Shown in pieces: positions 1 to 5,194 of a DNA stretch of 9,070 nt. The translations under genes and the position numbers were made by a program. Source of the stretch: JAWLCG01 sp041687295 (GTDB lineage Bacteria > Planctomycetota > Phycisphaerae > SM23-33 > FEN-1343); the NCBI GenBank assembly GCA_041687295.1, contig JAWLCG010000201.1, positions 1-9,070 on the forward strand, read 5' to 3'. The notes beneath the pieces were generated by a model, which saw only the letters and a program-made list of their open reading frames with translations, did not search any database and was not told the origin of the DNA. Position 1 is the stretch's first letter. The number at the start of each line of letters is the position of its first letter.

Positions 1-161
1 TGCGATCCAACGCGGCGTCGAGGCCGCCGCACTCCATACTGCGTTCGCGGCCTGGACAGTCCATTGGCCGGTGCGACTGACGATTGGACGGCCCAAGACG
101 TGGCTGCAGACAGCGCAGCCACGGCACCTGCTGGAGGGGCGACGAGCGGCGGCGCGCGAAA
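1..161. other. Window edge, no gene recognised
   Basis: I see no convincing gene here. A minus-strand reading frame opens at an ATG at 62-64 and runs off the window edge for about 21 codons, but it has no ribosome binding site and no recognisable product. The first 35 bases hold an imperfect palindrome (GCGGC ... GCCGC around 12-30) followed by a GCACTCC motif. This resembles short dispersed intergenic repeats I have seen in planctomycete-type genomes, but only one copy is visible here, so that is recollection rather than evidence. Confidence 0.4.
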
Positions 162-191
162 CGGGCCAGCCGGTTGGCGTCGGCTGGCCCG
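159..191 (-). terminator. Hairpin terminator of the isochorismatase-like gene
   Basis: A perfect 11-bp inverted repeat (162-172 pairing with 181-191, CGGGCCAGCCG type) encloses an 8-nt loop. It begins about 25 nt after the TAA stop of the minus-strand hydrolase gene. Read on the minus strand, the stem is followed by only three T residues (159-161) and then GC-rich sequence. The stem is very stable but the U-tract is short, so termination may be weak. Confidence 0.55.
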
Positions 192-216
192 CTTCGGGTC
201 GCGGTCGGAAGATTGT

Positions 217-867
217 TTACGCGTGCGTCGCGCCGGTGCGTCGGCGGCGACGGGCGGGGGCGAATTCCTCGATGATCTGCGCCGTCGGCATGGGCCGGGC
301 TTCCTTGGCCAGCATCTGCAGCCAGACCATCTCGGCCATCGAGTCGGCCAGGTCGATCATGGCGTCCTCGGCCACGATGACGGGGTAGCCCCGCGTCCGC
401 AGGCCGATGACCGCCTGCTTGATGCCCTGGACCGTGCCGGCCCCGCAGATGACGAAGGTGCGGTCGCGCGGCAGCTCGGTAATGAGCCGCTCGGCCCGGG
501 GGTGGGCAAAGATGTTGGGGTCGCGTTTCTCGAAGATCACCTGTGGGTGCTCGTCGAGGACGTTGAGCGGCACGTCGGTGTTGTGGCCCAGGCCCAGATT
601 CACATGGCCCGCCAGCAGCGTGCGCGGCAGCTTGGCCTCGCCGCCGGAACCCTCGACCAGGTGCGGCTTGAGCCCAAAGGGGCCTCGATGGCCGGGGCGG
701 ACCAGCAGAACGGTGCTCATCACGGCGGCGCCGGTGCCCTTGGCCCAGTCGAACAGCCGATAGACGTTCCCCGCTGCCACGTTGTGCTCGCGCCGATACA
801 GCGCGCCACCGGGCTGGAAGAAGTCCACCTGGCACTCGATGTCCATCAGGATCAGCGGTTGTCTCAT
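217..867 (-). CDS. Isochorismatase-fold (cysteine hydrolase-like) protein lacking the cysteine nucleophile
   Basis: This is a 216-residue protein of the isochorismatase/nicotinamidase superfamily, cytosolic alpha/beta hydrolases of amide or vinyl-ether bonds. The N-terminal strand leads to D9-I-E11-C-Q-V-D15-F-F, matching the DxDxQxDF signature of one subfamily. K114 in EKRDPNIF fits the active-site lysine. ICGAGTVQGIKQA (140-152) fits the GVATDxCV nucleophile loop, but the cysteine position is G148. VIVAEDA (163-169) is the usual following strand. True isochorismatases such as EntB and PhzD also have Gly there, so this may be a Cys-independent hydrolase or an inactive relative; E11 in place of the usual first catalytic Asp favours altered chemistry. 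The ATG is preceded by GGAGAGGAG at good spacing. The tail (205-216) is Arg-rich. The gene stands alone, with a hairpin downstream. The substrate cannot be told from sequence. Confidence 0.85.
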   Translation of the reverse strand: MRQPLILMDIECQVDFFQPGGALYRREHNVAAGNVYRLFDWAKGTGAAVMSTVLLVRPGHRGPFGLKPHLVEGSGGEAKLPRTLLAGHVNLGLGHNTDVPLNVLDEHPQVIFEKRDPNIFAHPRAERLITELPRDRTFVICGAGTVQGIKQAVIGLRTRGYPVIVAEDAMIDLADSMAEMVWLQMLAKEARPMPTAQIIEEFAPARRRRRTGATHA

Positions 868-1025
868 AAGGCTCCTCTCCTGCTCAATACTATGGCCCCC
901 GGAGCAGACAGGTTCGGGACGAATCCAGGGAAAATAGCGGCACCGGGGCAGGATGCGAAGCTTTTTCCGGCGAGAAAACCGCAGAAAATGGGAGGACAGG
1001 GCAGAAAACCGAGCCAGGCGGGCCC

Positions 1026-1055
1026 CTGCCAGCCCGTTGAAAAACGGGCTGGCAG
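1026..1055. repeat. 13-bp perfect hairpin with GAAA loop
   Basis: Bases 1026-1038 pair perfectly with 1043-1055 (CCAGCCCGTT / AACGGGCTGG core), leaving a four-base GAAA loop on the plus strand (TTTC on the minus strand). Neither strand has a T-tract after the stem, so it is not a classic intrinsic terminator. It could still act as a processing, attenuation or REP-like site between the membrane-protein operon and the hydrolase gene, both read on the minus strand. Confidence 0.75.
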
Positions 1056-1094
1056 AGCAGGTGAACAGTGGAGCAGGAGAACAGGAGAGCAGAA
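1055..1094 (+). repeat. Array of five degenerate octamers (GARCAGGA)
   Basis: Five adjacent 8-nt units with consensus GARCAGGA fill 1055-1094 without gaps. Each unit keeps the core CAG and an initial GA. The array starts at the last base of the 13-bp hairpin. Octamers of the same type occur in opposite orientation at 1150-1173. Confidence 0.6.
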
Positions 1095-1149
1095 CAAGCC
1101 TGGAACGTGGCCCAACGCCCCTGAATCCGGGCCCCGCTCACCTGCGGTC

Positions 1150-1173
1150 TCCTGATCTACTGCTCTACTGCTC
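1150..1173 (-). repeat. Facing array of three octamers (GAKCAGKA)
   Basis: Three adjacent 8-nt units read GAGCAGTA, GAGCAGTA and GATCAGGA on the minus strand. The two identical units are TACTGCTC on the plus strand, at 1158-1173. They are in inverted orientation to the array at 1055-1094, so a transcript across the region could fold the two arrays on each other with a loop of about 55 nt. Confidence 0.55.
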
Positions 1174-1209
1174 CAGCGTCGAGGCCAGATGGCCTCTTTC
1201 AACGGGCCC

Positions 1210-1437
1210 CTACAGCAGGCGGGTCAGCAGCCAGGGCACCAGCATCAGCATGCCCATGCCGCCGAGGATGTAGAGGGTCACCAGGGCGATCTCGATAGGC
1301 AGGCGGCGCAGGTGGGGTGTGCGGATGGTCTTATAGACGGCCGCCACGGCCAGGCTCAGCGGCGCCAGCAGCCACAGCGGCGGGAAGGGCAGCTCGATGG
1401 GGTGGGTGAACAGCCCGGCCAGGATCGTCGCCATCAT
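1210..1437 (-). CDS. Small two-helix membrane protein, downstream partner of the TM2-like protein
   Basis: This is a 75-residue, strongly hydrophobic protein. Two membrane segments are evident: about 18-36 (LPFPPLWLLAPLSLAVAAV region) and about 48-70 (IEIALVTLYILGGMGMLMLV). A basic loop with KTIRTPHLRR (36-45) lies between them, so this loop is probably cytoplasmic. The start ATG (1435-1437) overlaps the TGA of the upstream gene as ATGA, and CGGAGG lies 8 nt upstream, so translation is probably coupled. I recognise no catalytic motif. The overlap implies that the two proteins act together in the inner membrane, perhaps as a small complex; this is inference. The function is unknown, and the stop is TAG or TAA class, immediately followed by the GGGCCCGTTGAA spacer. 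Confidence 0.75.
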   Translation of the reverse strand: MMATILAGLFTHPIELPFPPLWLLAPLSLAVAAVYKTIRTPHLRRLPIEIALVTLYILGGMGMLMLVPWLLTRLL

Positions 1438-1961
1438 GATCGGGCCTCCGGGGCGGGCTCGCCGTATCGGCCCATCAGGCTGAGCATGAAGGCGTCGAAG
1501 ACGCACATGATGTTCAGCAGGCCGGCGACGCCGCTGAGGATGATGGCGATCTCGCCCGACGGGCCCACCAGGGCCAGGCCGTCGCGGGCCTTGAACTTGT
1601 CGACCAGCGCTTGCCGCCGCGCCTCGCGCTCCAGGGGCCCGGCCGAGGCGGGCAGATGGGCCTGGGCCTCGGCGTCGAGCCGCTGATGGGTCTGGCTTTG
1701 GCGGTAGTAGGTGACCAGGCCGCTGACGCCGGTGCACAGCTGGGCGCGGCTCCACCAGGTCTTCTGGCGGGGGTTGACCGTGAAGACGCCCCCGATGGCC
1801 ACGCCCGACCAGAACATCAGGTGGATCACCAGGAACAGCACCGCCGCCCGCACGGGCCGACCGAGGTAGGCATGGCCCGCCCCCGGCACGATCCAGGCCA
1901 GCAGCCCCGTGAGGATCGGCTCGGTCTTGCGGGCCGTGTTGTCGCGTGAACTCGATTTCAT
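1434..1961 (-). CDS. TM2-like integral membrane protein, DUF6677-like
   Basis: A 175-residue membrane protein. Residues 15-33 (EPILTGLLAWIVPGAGHAY) and L34-G35-R36 form the PGxGHxYLGR motif of TM2/DUF6677-type proteins. A second helix spans about 38-60 (VRAAVLFLVIHLMFWSGVAI). A soluble stretch of about 60-135 includes TWWSRAQLCTG (68-78) and a charged, predicted helical linker (95-125). A last helix spans about 135-165 (GEIAIILSGVAGLLNIMCVFDAFML). It resembles a family I associate with Planctomycetota, whose function is unknown. The chosen ATG at 1959-1961 has GGAAGAG just upstream; a longer frame continues upstream but its extension is Arg/Pro/Ser-rich and non-membrane, so I reject it. The gene is first in a two-gene operon, overlapping the next gene by 4 bp. 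Confidence 0.8.
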   Translation of the reverse strand: MKSSSRDNTARKTEPILTGLLAWIVPGAGHAYLGRPVRAAVLFLVIHLMFWSGVAIGGVFTVNPRQKTWWSRAQLCTGVSGLVTYYRQSQTHQRLDAEAQAHLPASAGPLEREARRQALVDKFKARDGLALVGPSGEIAIILSGVAGLLNIMCVFDAFMLSLMGRYGEPAPEARS

Positions 1962-2012
1962 GGCTCTTCCGATTGCAGGCCGGCCGGCGTCGTGCCGCTC
2001 GGCGAAGCGGTC

Positions 2013-2051
2013 ACTCTCGCCCGGCGAGGGCCTGCTGTCAAGGCGTATAAT
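2013..2051. promoter_or_regulatory. Divergent promoter region (TATAAT on plus; TTGACA on minus)
   Basis: Between the divergent membrane operon and lipoprotein gene, an exact TATAAT lies at 2046-2051 on the plus strand, about 74 nt before the lipoprotein ATG; no good plus-strand -35 lies 16-18 nt upstream. An exact TTGACA lies on the minus strand (2041-2036), but the hexamer 17 nt further on (GAGAGT, 2018-2013) is a poor -10. The two elements nearly touch, so both transcripts may compete for this short AT-richer patch. Each half is convincing alone, but neither promoter is complete. Confidence 0.35.
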
Positions 2052-2124
2052 AGCAGACGGCCACCGCGATGGCTGAGCGCAATTTCCCGCGGGCCGACGC
2101 GGGGCCGATTTGAGAGGGCGAAGT

Positions 2125-2841
2125 ATGCATCGTCTTGTGGGATTGGCGTTTCTGGGGCTGCTGCTGACCGGCTGCGGCGAGCGGATCCGCGCCCGGCCCG
2201 AGTTCGACCAGCGGGTGCTCGAGGATGGCCAGGCCGCCCGGGTCGTGCAGGAGGGGCTCACCGTCACGGCAAGGCCCGTCGAGTTGCCCGAGCGCTATCG
2301 CAAGGGGATGGCGGCCTTTGAGGCGGTCGTGGTCAACCGGCAGGATCGGCCCGTCCGATTGAGCTACGCCCACGTGAGGCTGTTGGGGACCGAGCAGGGC
2401 TCCTGGCCGGCCCTGAACCCCCAGCGAGTGGCCGTGCGGATGCTCGGGCCGATCGGAGCGGCTCGCTGGGCTGAGCCGGGAGGCCTGGCGGCCCGGCCCC
2501 GCGTAGGCGTGGGGGTCGGTGCGGGCACGGGAGGCGGCTTTGGCGGCATCGGCGTGGGGTTCCCCTTCGGCCACTCGCGGGCGGACGCCGAGCCCTACCT
2601 GCGGGAGCGGGCGGACGTGAACCAGTTCCTCGGCCGGCTGTGGGACGACCGCGTGGTGCCGCCGGACACGATCGAGCGGGGCATCTTCGTCTTCGACCGC
2701 CGGCTGGCCGTCGACGAGCCCGTCGTCGTCGAACTGGTGGTGGCCCTGGAGGCCCTCGACGAGCCGCCGGGCCCGCGGGCCCGCTACCCGGAGGGTCAGC
2801 CGACGCTGAGCTTCCGCCTGGGCTTCGTGCGAACGCGGTAG
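2125..2841 (+). CDS. Lipoprotein with Gly-rich insert, function unknown
   Basis: A 238-residue predicted lipoprotein. Residues 1-17 (MHRLVGLAFLGLLLTGC) form a signal peptide with lipobox L14-T15-G16-C17. The mature part has two beta-rich segments: about 45-90 (LTVTARPVEL ... AAFEAVVVNRQDRPVRLSY) and about 175-236 (PDTIERGIFVFDRRL ... VVVELVVALEAL ... LSFRLGFV). Together these look like one split Ig-like or DUF4352-like sandwich. They are separated by a Gly-rich stretch (127-149, GVGVGAGTGGGFGGIGVG core). The ATG at 2125 is chosen over an upstream in-frame TTG (2110) because GAGAGGG lies 7 nt before it and it gives a clean signal peptide. It probably sits on the periplasmic side of a membrane. 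I do not recognise a specific family. It is a single gene, divergent from the membrane operon. Confidence 0.8.
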   Translation: MHRLVGLAFLGLLLTGCGERIRARPEFDQRVLEDGQAARVVQEGLTVTARPVELPERYRKGMAAFEAVVVNRQDRPVRLSYAHVRLLGTEQGSWPALNPQRVAVRMLGPIGAARWAEPGGLAARPRVGVGVGAGTGGGFGGIGVGFPFGHSRADAEPYLRERADVNQFLGRLWDDRVVPPDTIERGIFVFDRRLAVDEPVVVELVVALEALDEPPGPRARYPEGQPTLSFRLGFVRTR

Positions 2842-2853
2842 AGCGCAAAAAAA

Positions 2854-3174
2854 GGTTCATCACCGATCTGCGGGGAGGTTCGCCGACCGTCCGTCGATCA
2901 GCCGTCTGACGCCTGGGCCGTGGGGGCTCTGCCCCCACACCCCCGGGGATTTACCGCTTTGGGGCCACCCGCATGCGCCGCTGTGCTCGGGGTGTCCTGG
3001 CCGAGGAGCGGGCGATGGGCAACGATCCGCGCTCCGCTCCGATGGCCAAGCCACCTGTTGTGCGGGTGGCCCTCAAAGCGACAAATCCCGGCCTCCGGGG
3101 CAGAGCCGCGGGCTGTGCGTGGCCGGGCCGACGAGCCCGACACCGGTTGGGTCCCCGCAGATCGGTGAAGAACC
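2854..3174. repeat. Long imperfect inverted repeat, possible MITE-like element
   Basis: The 22-nt ends (2854-2875 and 3153-3174) are inverted copies matching at 21 of 22 positions, sharing CACCGATCTGCGGGG. Further in, GGCTCTGCCCC at 2925-2935 is an exact inverted match to 3097-3107. 2946-2973 is an inverted match to 3061-3089 with two mismatches and one indel, including GGGCCACCCGCA. GGAGCGG 3005-3011 mirrors 3034-3040. The middle parts of the arms have diverged. A local 8-bp hairpin (2920-2938) lies in the left arm. Runs of A7 (2847-2853) and A8 (3176-3183) lie outside the two ends and could be a target-site duplication. No transposase is encoded, so if mobile it would be non-autonomous. Confidence 0.7.
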
Positions 3175-3175
3175 C

Positions 3176-3221
3176 AAAAAAAAGACCGGCCGAGTGACCG
3201 GAACTCAAGTCACTCGACCGG
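3176..3221 (-). terminator. Intrinsic terminator of the response-regulator gene
   Basis: On the minus strand, a stem formed by CCGG (3218-3221/3186-3189), one mismatch, and CGAGTGA/TCACTCG (3210-3216 with 3191-3197) closes a 12-nt loop. It is followed after two bases by eight consecutive Ts (complement of A8, 3176-3183). This is the best intrinsic terminator in the window. It lies about 145 nt beyond the TGA of the response-regulator gene, so the mRNA would have a long 3' tail. Confidence 0.7.
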
Positions 3222-3328
3222 CACAGGGCGGACGTGTCTCAGCTCGGCCGGGCCGGGCCTGGACAGACGCATGAGACTAAGGGTCGGGGGTCTGGCAACA
3301 CGACTGCCCGCACGTCCACTTTTTCGCA

Positions 3329-3354
3329 GGCCGGGGCGGCGGTCCGCCCGGGCC
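3329..3354. repeat. GC-rich hairpin beside the regulator stop codon
   Basis: GGCC (3329-3332) pairs with 3351-3354, then after one mismatch GGGCGG (3334-3339) pairs with CCGCCC (3344-3349), leaving a 4-nt loop. It lies about 11 nt past the stop of the minus-strand regulator gene. Read on the minus strand it is followed by TGCG then A5, so it lacks a U-tract. It may protect the mRNA 3' end or slow polymerase before the true terminator. Confidence 0.45.
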
Positions 3355-3364
3355 GGTATTTCTG

Positions 3365-3925
3365 TCAAACGGCCTGGTGCACGGCCTGGATCAGCCGATC
3401 CAGGTCCAGCGGCTTGGTGAAGAAGGCCTCGGCGCCGCACTGGCGGATCCGCTGCTCGATCTCCGGCGACGGGAAGGCCGTCATCGCCAGCACCACCGCG
3501 TGTTTGGTCTCATCCTGGCTCTTGATCAGCCGGCAGACCTCGAAGCCGTCCATCCCGGGCATCCGCAGGTCGAGGATCACCACGTCGGGATGATGGCTGG
3601 CCACCTCCTGTCCGGCGGCGAAGCCGTCATGGGCCTCGTAGATCTCCAGGTTGCCGCTGGCCGTGCCCAGGGCCCGCACGATCATGTGGCTCAGGGCCGG
3701 CTCGTCGTCGACCACCAGCACCCGCGTGGGCCGCTCCTGCAGCTCGTCGGGCACGGGCATCTTGTGGTCCCTGAGGAACCGTACAAGGTCCTCACCGGCC
3801 ACCCGGCGGTGCCCGCCAGGCGTCCGATGCGCCGGCAACAGCCCCTGGTCGACCCAGTTCGCCACCGAACTGGGGTTTACCTGAAGCAGCTGCGCAATCT
3901 TGAACGTCGAGAGTGTTCGGCCCAT
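3365..3925 (-). CDS. Response regulator with N-terminal MerR/excisionase-type HTH and C-terminal receiver
   Basis: A 186-residue cytosolic regulator. Residues 1-55 form a winged HTH: STFKIAQLLQVNPSSVANWV (6-25) is the helix-turn-helix, and RTPGGHRR (34-41) is the wing motif of MerR, BldC and excisionase-like proteins. A linker (55-66) leads to a complete receiver domain. It has acidic pair D73-D74 in VLVVDDEP, phospho-acceptor D119 in VVILDLRMPGMDG, switch T149 in AMTA, and K171 in TKPLD. All residues needed for phosphorylation are present. Most response regulators have the receiver first, so the order is reversed. No histidine kinase is nearby, which makes it an orphan here. The ATG is the most upstream in-frame start (TAA two codons before), and its ribosome binding site is weak. 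Targets are unknown; a dyad about 55 nt upstream could mean autoregulation. Confidence 0.9.
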   Translation of the reverse strand: MGRTLSTFKIAQLLQVNPSSVANWVDQGLLPAHRTPGGHRRVAGEDLVRFLRDHKMPVPDELQERPTRVLVVDDEPALSHMIVRALGTASGNLEIYEAHDGFAAGQEVASHHPDVVILDLRMPGMDGFEVCRLIKSQDETKHAVVLAMTAFPSPEIEQRIRQCGAEAFFTKPLDLDRLIQAVHQAV

Positions 3926-3976
3926 GGCTTACACCGACCTTATCCTGGGCAAGCTCCCATTATGGTAGTCTTCATC

Positions 3977-3999
3977 GGTAATCCGCAATCCGGATTCCC
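3977..3999. promoter_or_regulatory. Candidate operator dyad upstream of the response regulator
   Basis: AATCCG (3980-3985) and CGGATT (3991-3996) form a perfect dyad around a 5-bp centre. One mismatched position further out, GG (3977-3978) faces CC (3998-3999), giving 8 of 9 symmetric positions per arm. A third AATCCG copy overlaps the centre (3987-3992). It lies 52-74 bp upstream of the regulator ATG. Long symmetric sites are typical for MerR-like dimers, so autoregulation is a reasonable inference. Confidence 0.35.
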
Positions 4000-4221
4000 A
4001 CACAATTTCACCTTTTTCCGATTTTTCGAGGTTCCGGCGCTTCAGAACTTGGTTCACGGCCAGTCCGGGCCTCGTAAACGGTCCCGCCCCCGGGGTGGTA
4101 CGTCGGTCGCCGCACGAATGCGGGGAAAAGACCTCCGCGGGCGAACAGGGGGAGAGATCGGCCTGAGGCGTGAACTACGGCCTGACAACCTGTATGCCGA
4201 TTCTGCGGGAAACCGTCCGTA

Positions 4222-4250
4222 AGTATAGCCCGGCGATAGGGTGTCGTCCA
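4222..4250 (-). promoter_or_regulatory. Candidate promoter for the response-regulator gene
   Basis: On the minus strand TGGACG (4250-4245; 4 of 6 to the sigma70 -35) and TATACT (4227-4222; 5 of 6 to the -10) are spaced by exactly 17 nt. It points at the regulator gene, about 290 nt downstream. A closer promoter cannot be excluded. Confidence 0.35.
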
Positions 4251-4294
4251 GGGGCAAGCGTCAGGCTTTCGCCCGATCCTCGATAGGCGCAGCG

Positions 4295-4323
4295 TTGACC
4301 GCATCGGGCCTGGCGGGTATGAC
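4295..4323 (+). promoter_or_regulatory. Candidate promoter for the SDR gene
   Basis: TTGACC (4295-4300; 5 of 6) and TATGAC (4318-4323; 4 of 6) are spaced by 17 nt, about 55 nt before the SDR ATG. Just after the expected transcription start, the 11-mer GGCGGTCCGGG occurs twice (4326-4336 and 4341-4351, 15 bp apart), in a position where a repressor could bind. Confidence 0.45.
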
Positions 4324-4378
4324 GGGGCGGTCCGGGCCGCGGCGGTCCGGGTTGGAGTCGCTGCCAGAGGAGTGCATC

Positions 4379-5149
4379 ATGACCGAGACCAAGGGCGTGG
4401 CCCTGGTGACGGGCGGTTCGCGGGGCATCGGGGCGGGCATCTGCCTGGCGCTGGCGCGGGCGGGGTTCGACATTGCCTACACCTACGTGACGGCCTCGGG
4501 CCCGACGGCCGAGCAGGTCCAGGCCCTCGGTCGCCAGGCCGTGGCGATCCACGGCGACGTGACCAGCGGGCCCGACCGCGAAACCGTCGTGGCCGAGACG
4601 ATCCGCCAGTTCGGCCGGCTGGACGTGCTGGTCAACAACGCGGGCGTCGCACCCAAGGTCCGCGCGGACATCCTCGACGCCGACGAGGACAGCTACGATC
4701 GCGTGATGACCACCAACCTCAAGGGGCCCTACTTCCTGACCCAGCGGGTCGCCCGCGAGATGGTCGCCTGGCGCCAGGCCGGCGATGCGGGCTTCAAGTG
4801 CATCGTGAACGTCTCGTCGATCAGCGCCTACACCGCCAGCGTCAGCCGGGGCGATTACTGCCTCAGCAAGGCCGGCATCGCCATGGCGACGGCCCTGTGG
4901 GCGGCGAGGCTGGCGGAGTTCGGCATCAACGTCTACGAGGTCCGCCCCGGCGTCATCGCCACGGACATGACCGCCGGCGTGAAGGAGAAGTACGACACGC
5001 TCATCGGCGAGGGCCTGACGCCCATCCGCCGCTGGGGCCAGCCCGCCGACGTCGGCCAGGCCGTCGTCGCCTGCGCCACCGGCCAACTGCCCTTCAGCAC
5101 CGGCGAGGTGATCAACGTCGACGGCGGCTTCCACCTGCGCACCCTGTAG
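4379..5149 (+). CDS. SDR-family oxidoreductase, 3-ketoacyl-ACP reductase-like
   Basis: A 256-residue classical short-chain dehydrogenase/reductase, cytosolic, reducing a carbonyl with NAD(P)H. Residues 11-18 (TGGSRGIG) are the TGxxxGxG cofactor loop. D60-V61 follows the third strand, NNAG is at 86-89 and N113 is the structural Asn. S147, Y160 and K164 (YCLSK) complete the catalytic tetrad, and RPGVIATDM (189-197) is the post-active-site loop. The ending STGEVINVDGG (240-250) is typical. Length and the motifs RGDYCLSKAG and YEVRPGVI resemble 3-ketoacyl-ACP reductase subgroups related to FabG rather than housekeeping FabG. The real substrate may be a sugar or other polyol, since no fatty-acid genes are adjacent. 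The ATG has AGAGGAG 6 nt upstream; the longer frame upstream of it is rejected. The stop is followed by a 7-bp hairpin (GGCGGGC/GCCCGCC, 5150-5167) without a T-tract. Confidence 0.92.
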   Translation: MTETKGVALVTGGSRGIGAGICLALARAGFDIAYTYVTASGPTAEQVQALGRQAVAIHGDVTSGPDRETVVAETIRQFGRLDVLVNNAGVAPKVRADILDADEDSYDRVMTTNLKGPYFLTQRVAREMVAWRQAGDAGFKCIVNVSSISAYTASVSRGDYCLSKAGIAMATALWAARLAEFGINVYEVRPGVIATDMTAGVKEKYDTLIGEGLTPIRRWGQPADVGQAVVACATGQLPFSTGEVINVDGGFHLRTL

Positions 5150-5194
5150 GGCGGGCCCTGGCCCGCCGTCGAAGAAGAAACAGCGAACATGGGC

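Larger units (their letters stand above)
868..1209. other. Gene-free spacer with repeats (342 bp)
   Basis: No believable gene lies here. The open frames have poor composition, no ribosome binding sites, and read through the repeats described separately. The stretch holds a 13-bp hairpin, two facing arrays of octamer repeats, and a small hairpin (GAGGCC 1181-1186 with GGCCTC 1191-1196) about 15-30 nt beyond the stop of the membrane-protein operon. That last hairpin has no T-tract on the minus strand. The promoter of the downstream hydrolase gene must lie here, but I could not find a good -35/-10 pair. Confidence 0.6.
2842..3364. other. Gene-free spacer dominated by a long inverted repeat (523 bp)
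   Basis: No gene is credible here. Frames open on both strands only because stop codons are rare in such GC-rich DNA, and they read straight through palindromes. The content, left to right, is: an A7 run; a 321-bp imperfect inverted repeat; an A8 run that doubles as the T-tract of the regulator gene's terminator; that terminator's stem; and a GC-rich hairpin next to the regulator stop codon. Confidence 0.7.
3926..4378. other. Divergent intergenic region between regulator and SDR genes (453 bp)
   Basis: No gene is supported; the frames here lack ribosome binding sites and familiar motifs. The part nearest the regulator (3926-4030) is less GC-rich than the rest of the window, as expected of control DNA. 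It contains a possible operator dyad at 3977-3999. Promoter candidates point outwards at 4222-4250 (minus strand) and 4295-4323 (plus strand). If the minus-strand promoter is real, the regulator transcript has a leader of almost 300 nt, enough for a structured RNA; I see no known riboswitch in it. Confidence 0.5.

Noticed and set aside
1..62. A minus-strand partial gene starting at 64 and leaving the window
   Set aside because: Only about 21 codons are visible, there is no ribosome binding site, and the peptide resembles translated repeat DNA rather than a protein.
1055..1094. A CRISPR-like array
   Set aside because: The units are only 8 nt, adjacent without spacers, and no cas gene is present.
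64..1155. A 363-codon open frame on the plus strand
   Set aside because: It is antisense to the isochorismatase-fold gene and then runs into the repeat region. It has no ribosome binding site or family motif; it is open because stop codons are rare in GC-rich DNA.
864..1202. A 112-codon minus-strand frame between the membrane operon and the hydrolase gene
   Set aside because: Its translation is low-complexity Cys/Pro/Leu text produced by the octamer arrays and hairpin. It has no ribosome binding site and overlaps the hydrolase start.
2854..3174. The long inverted repeat as terminator of the plus-strand lipoprotein gene
   Set aside because: The plus strand has no T-tract after the right arm (it has A8), and the arms are nearly 280 nt apart, so it does not fit an intrinsic terminator for that gene.
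2860..3208. Several overlapping 60-85-codon frames in the long inverted repeat
   Set aside because: They appear on both strands over palindromic DNA, lack starts with ribosome binding sites, and match no family. They are best explained as shadow reading of a non-coding repeat.
3926..4221. A riboswitch or other known structured RNA in the long regulator leader
   Set aside because: I looked for familiar conserved cores and saw none. The leader length itself depends on an unproven promoter.
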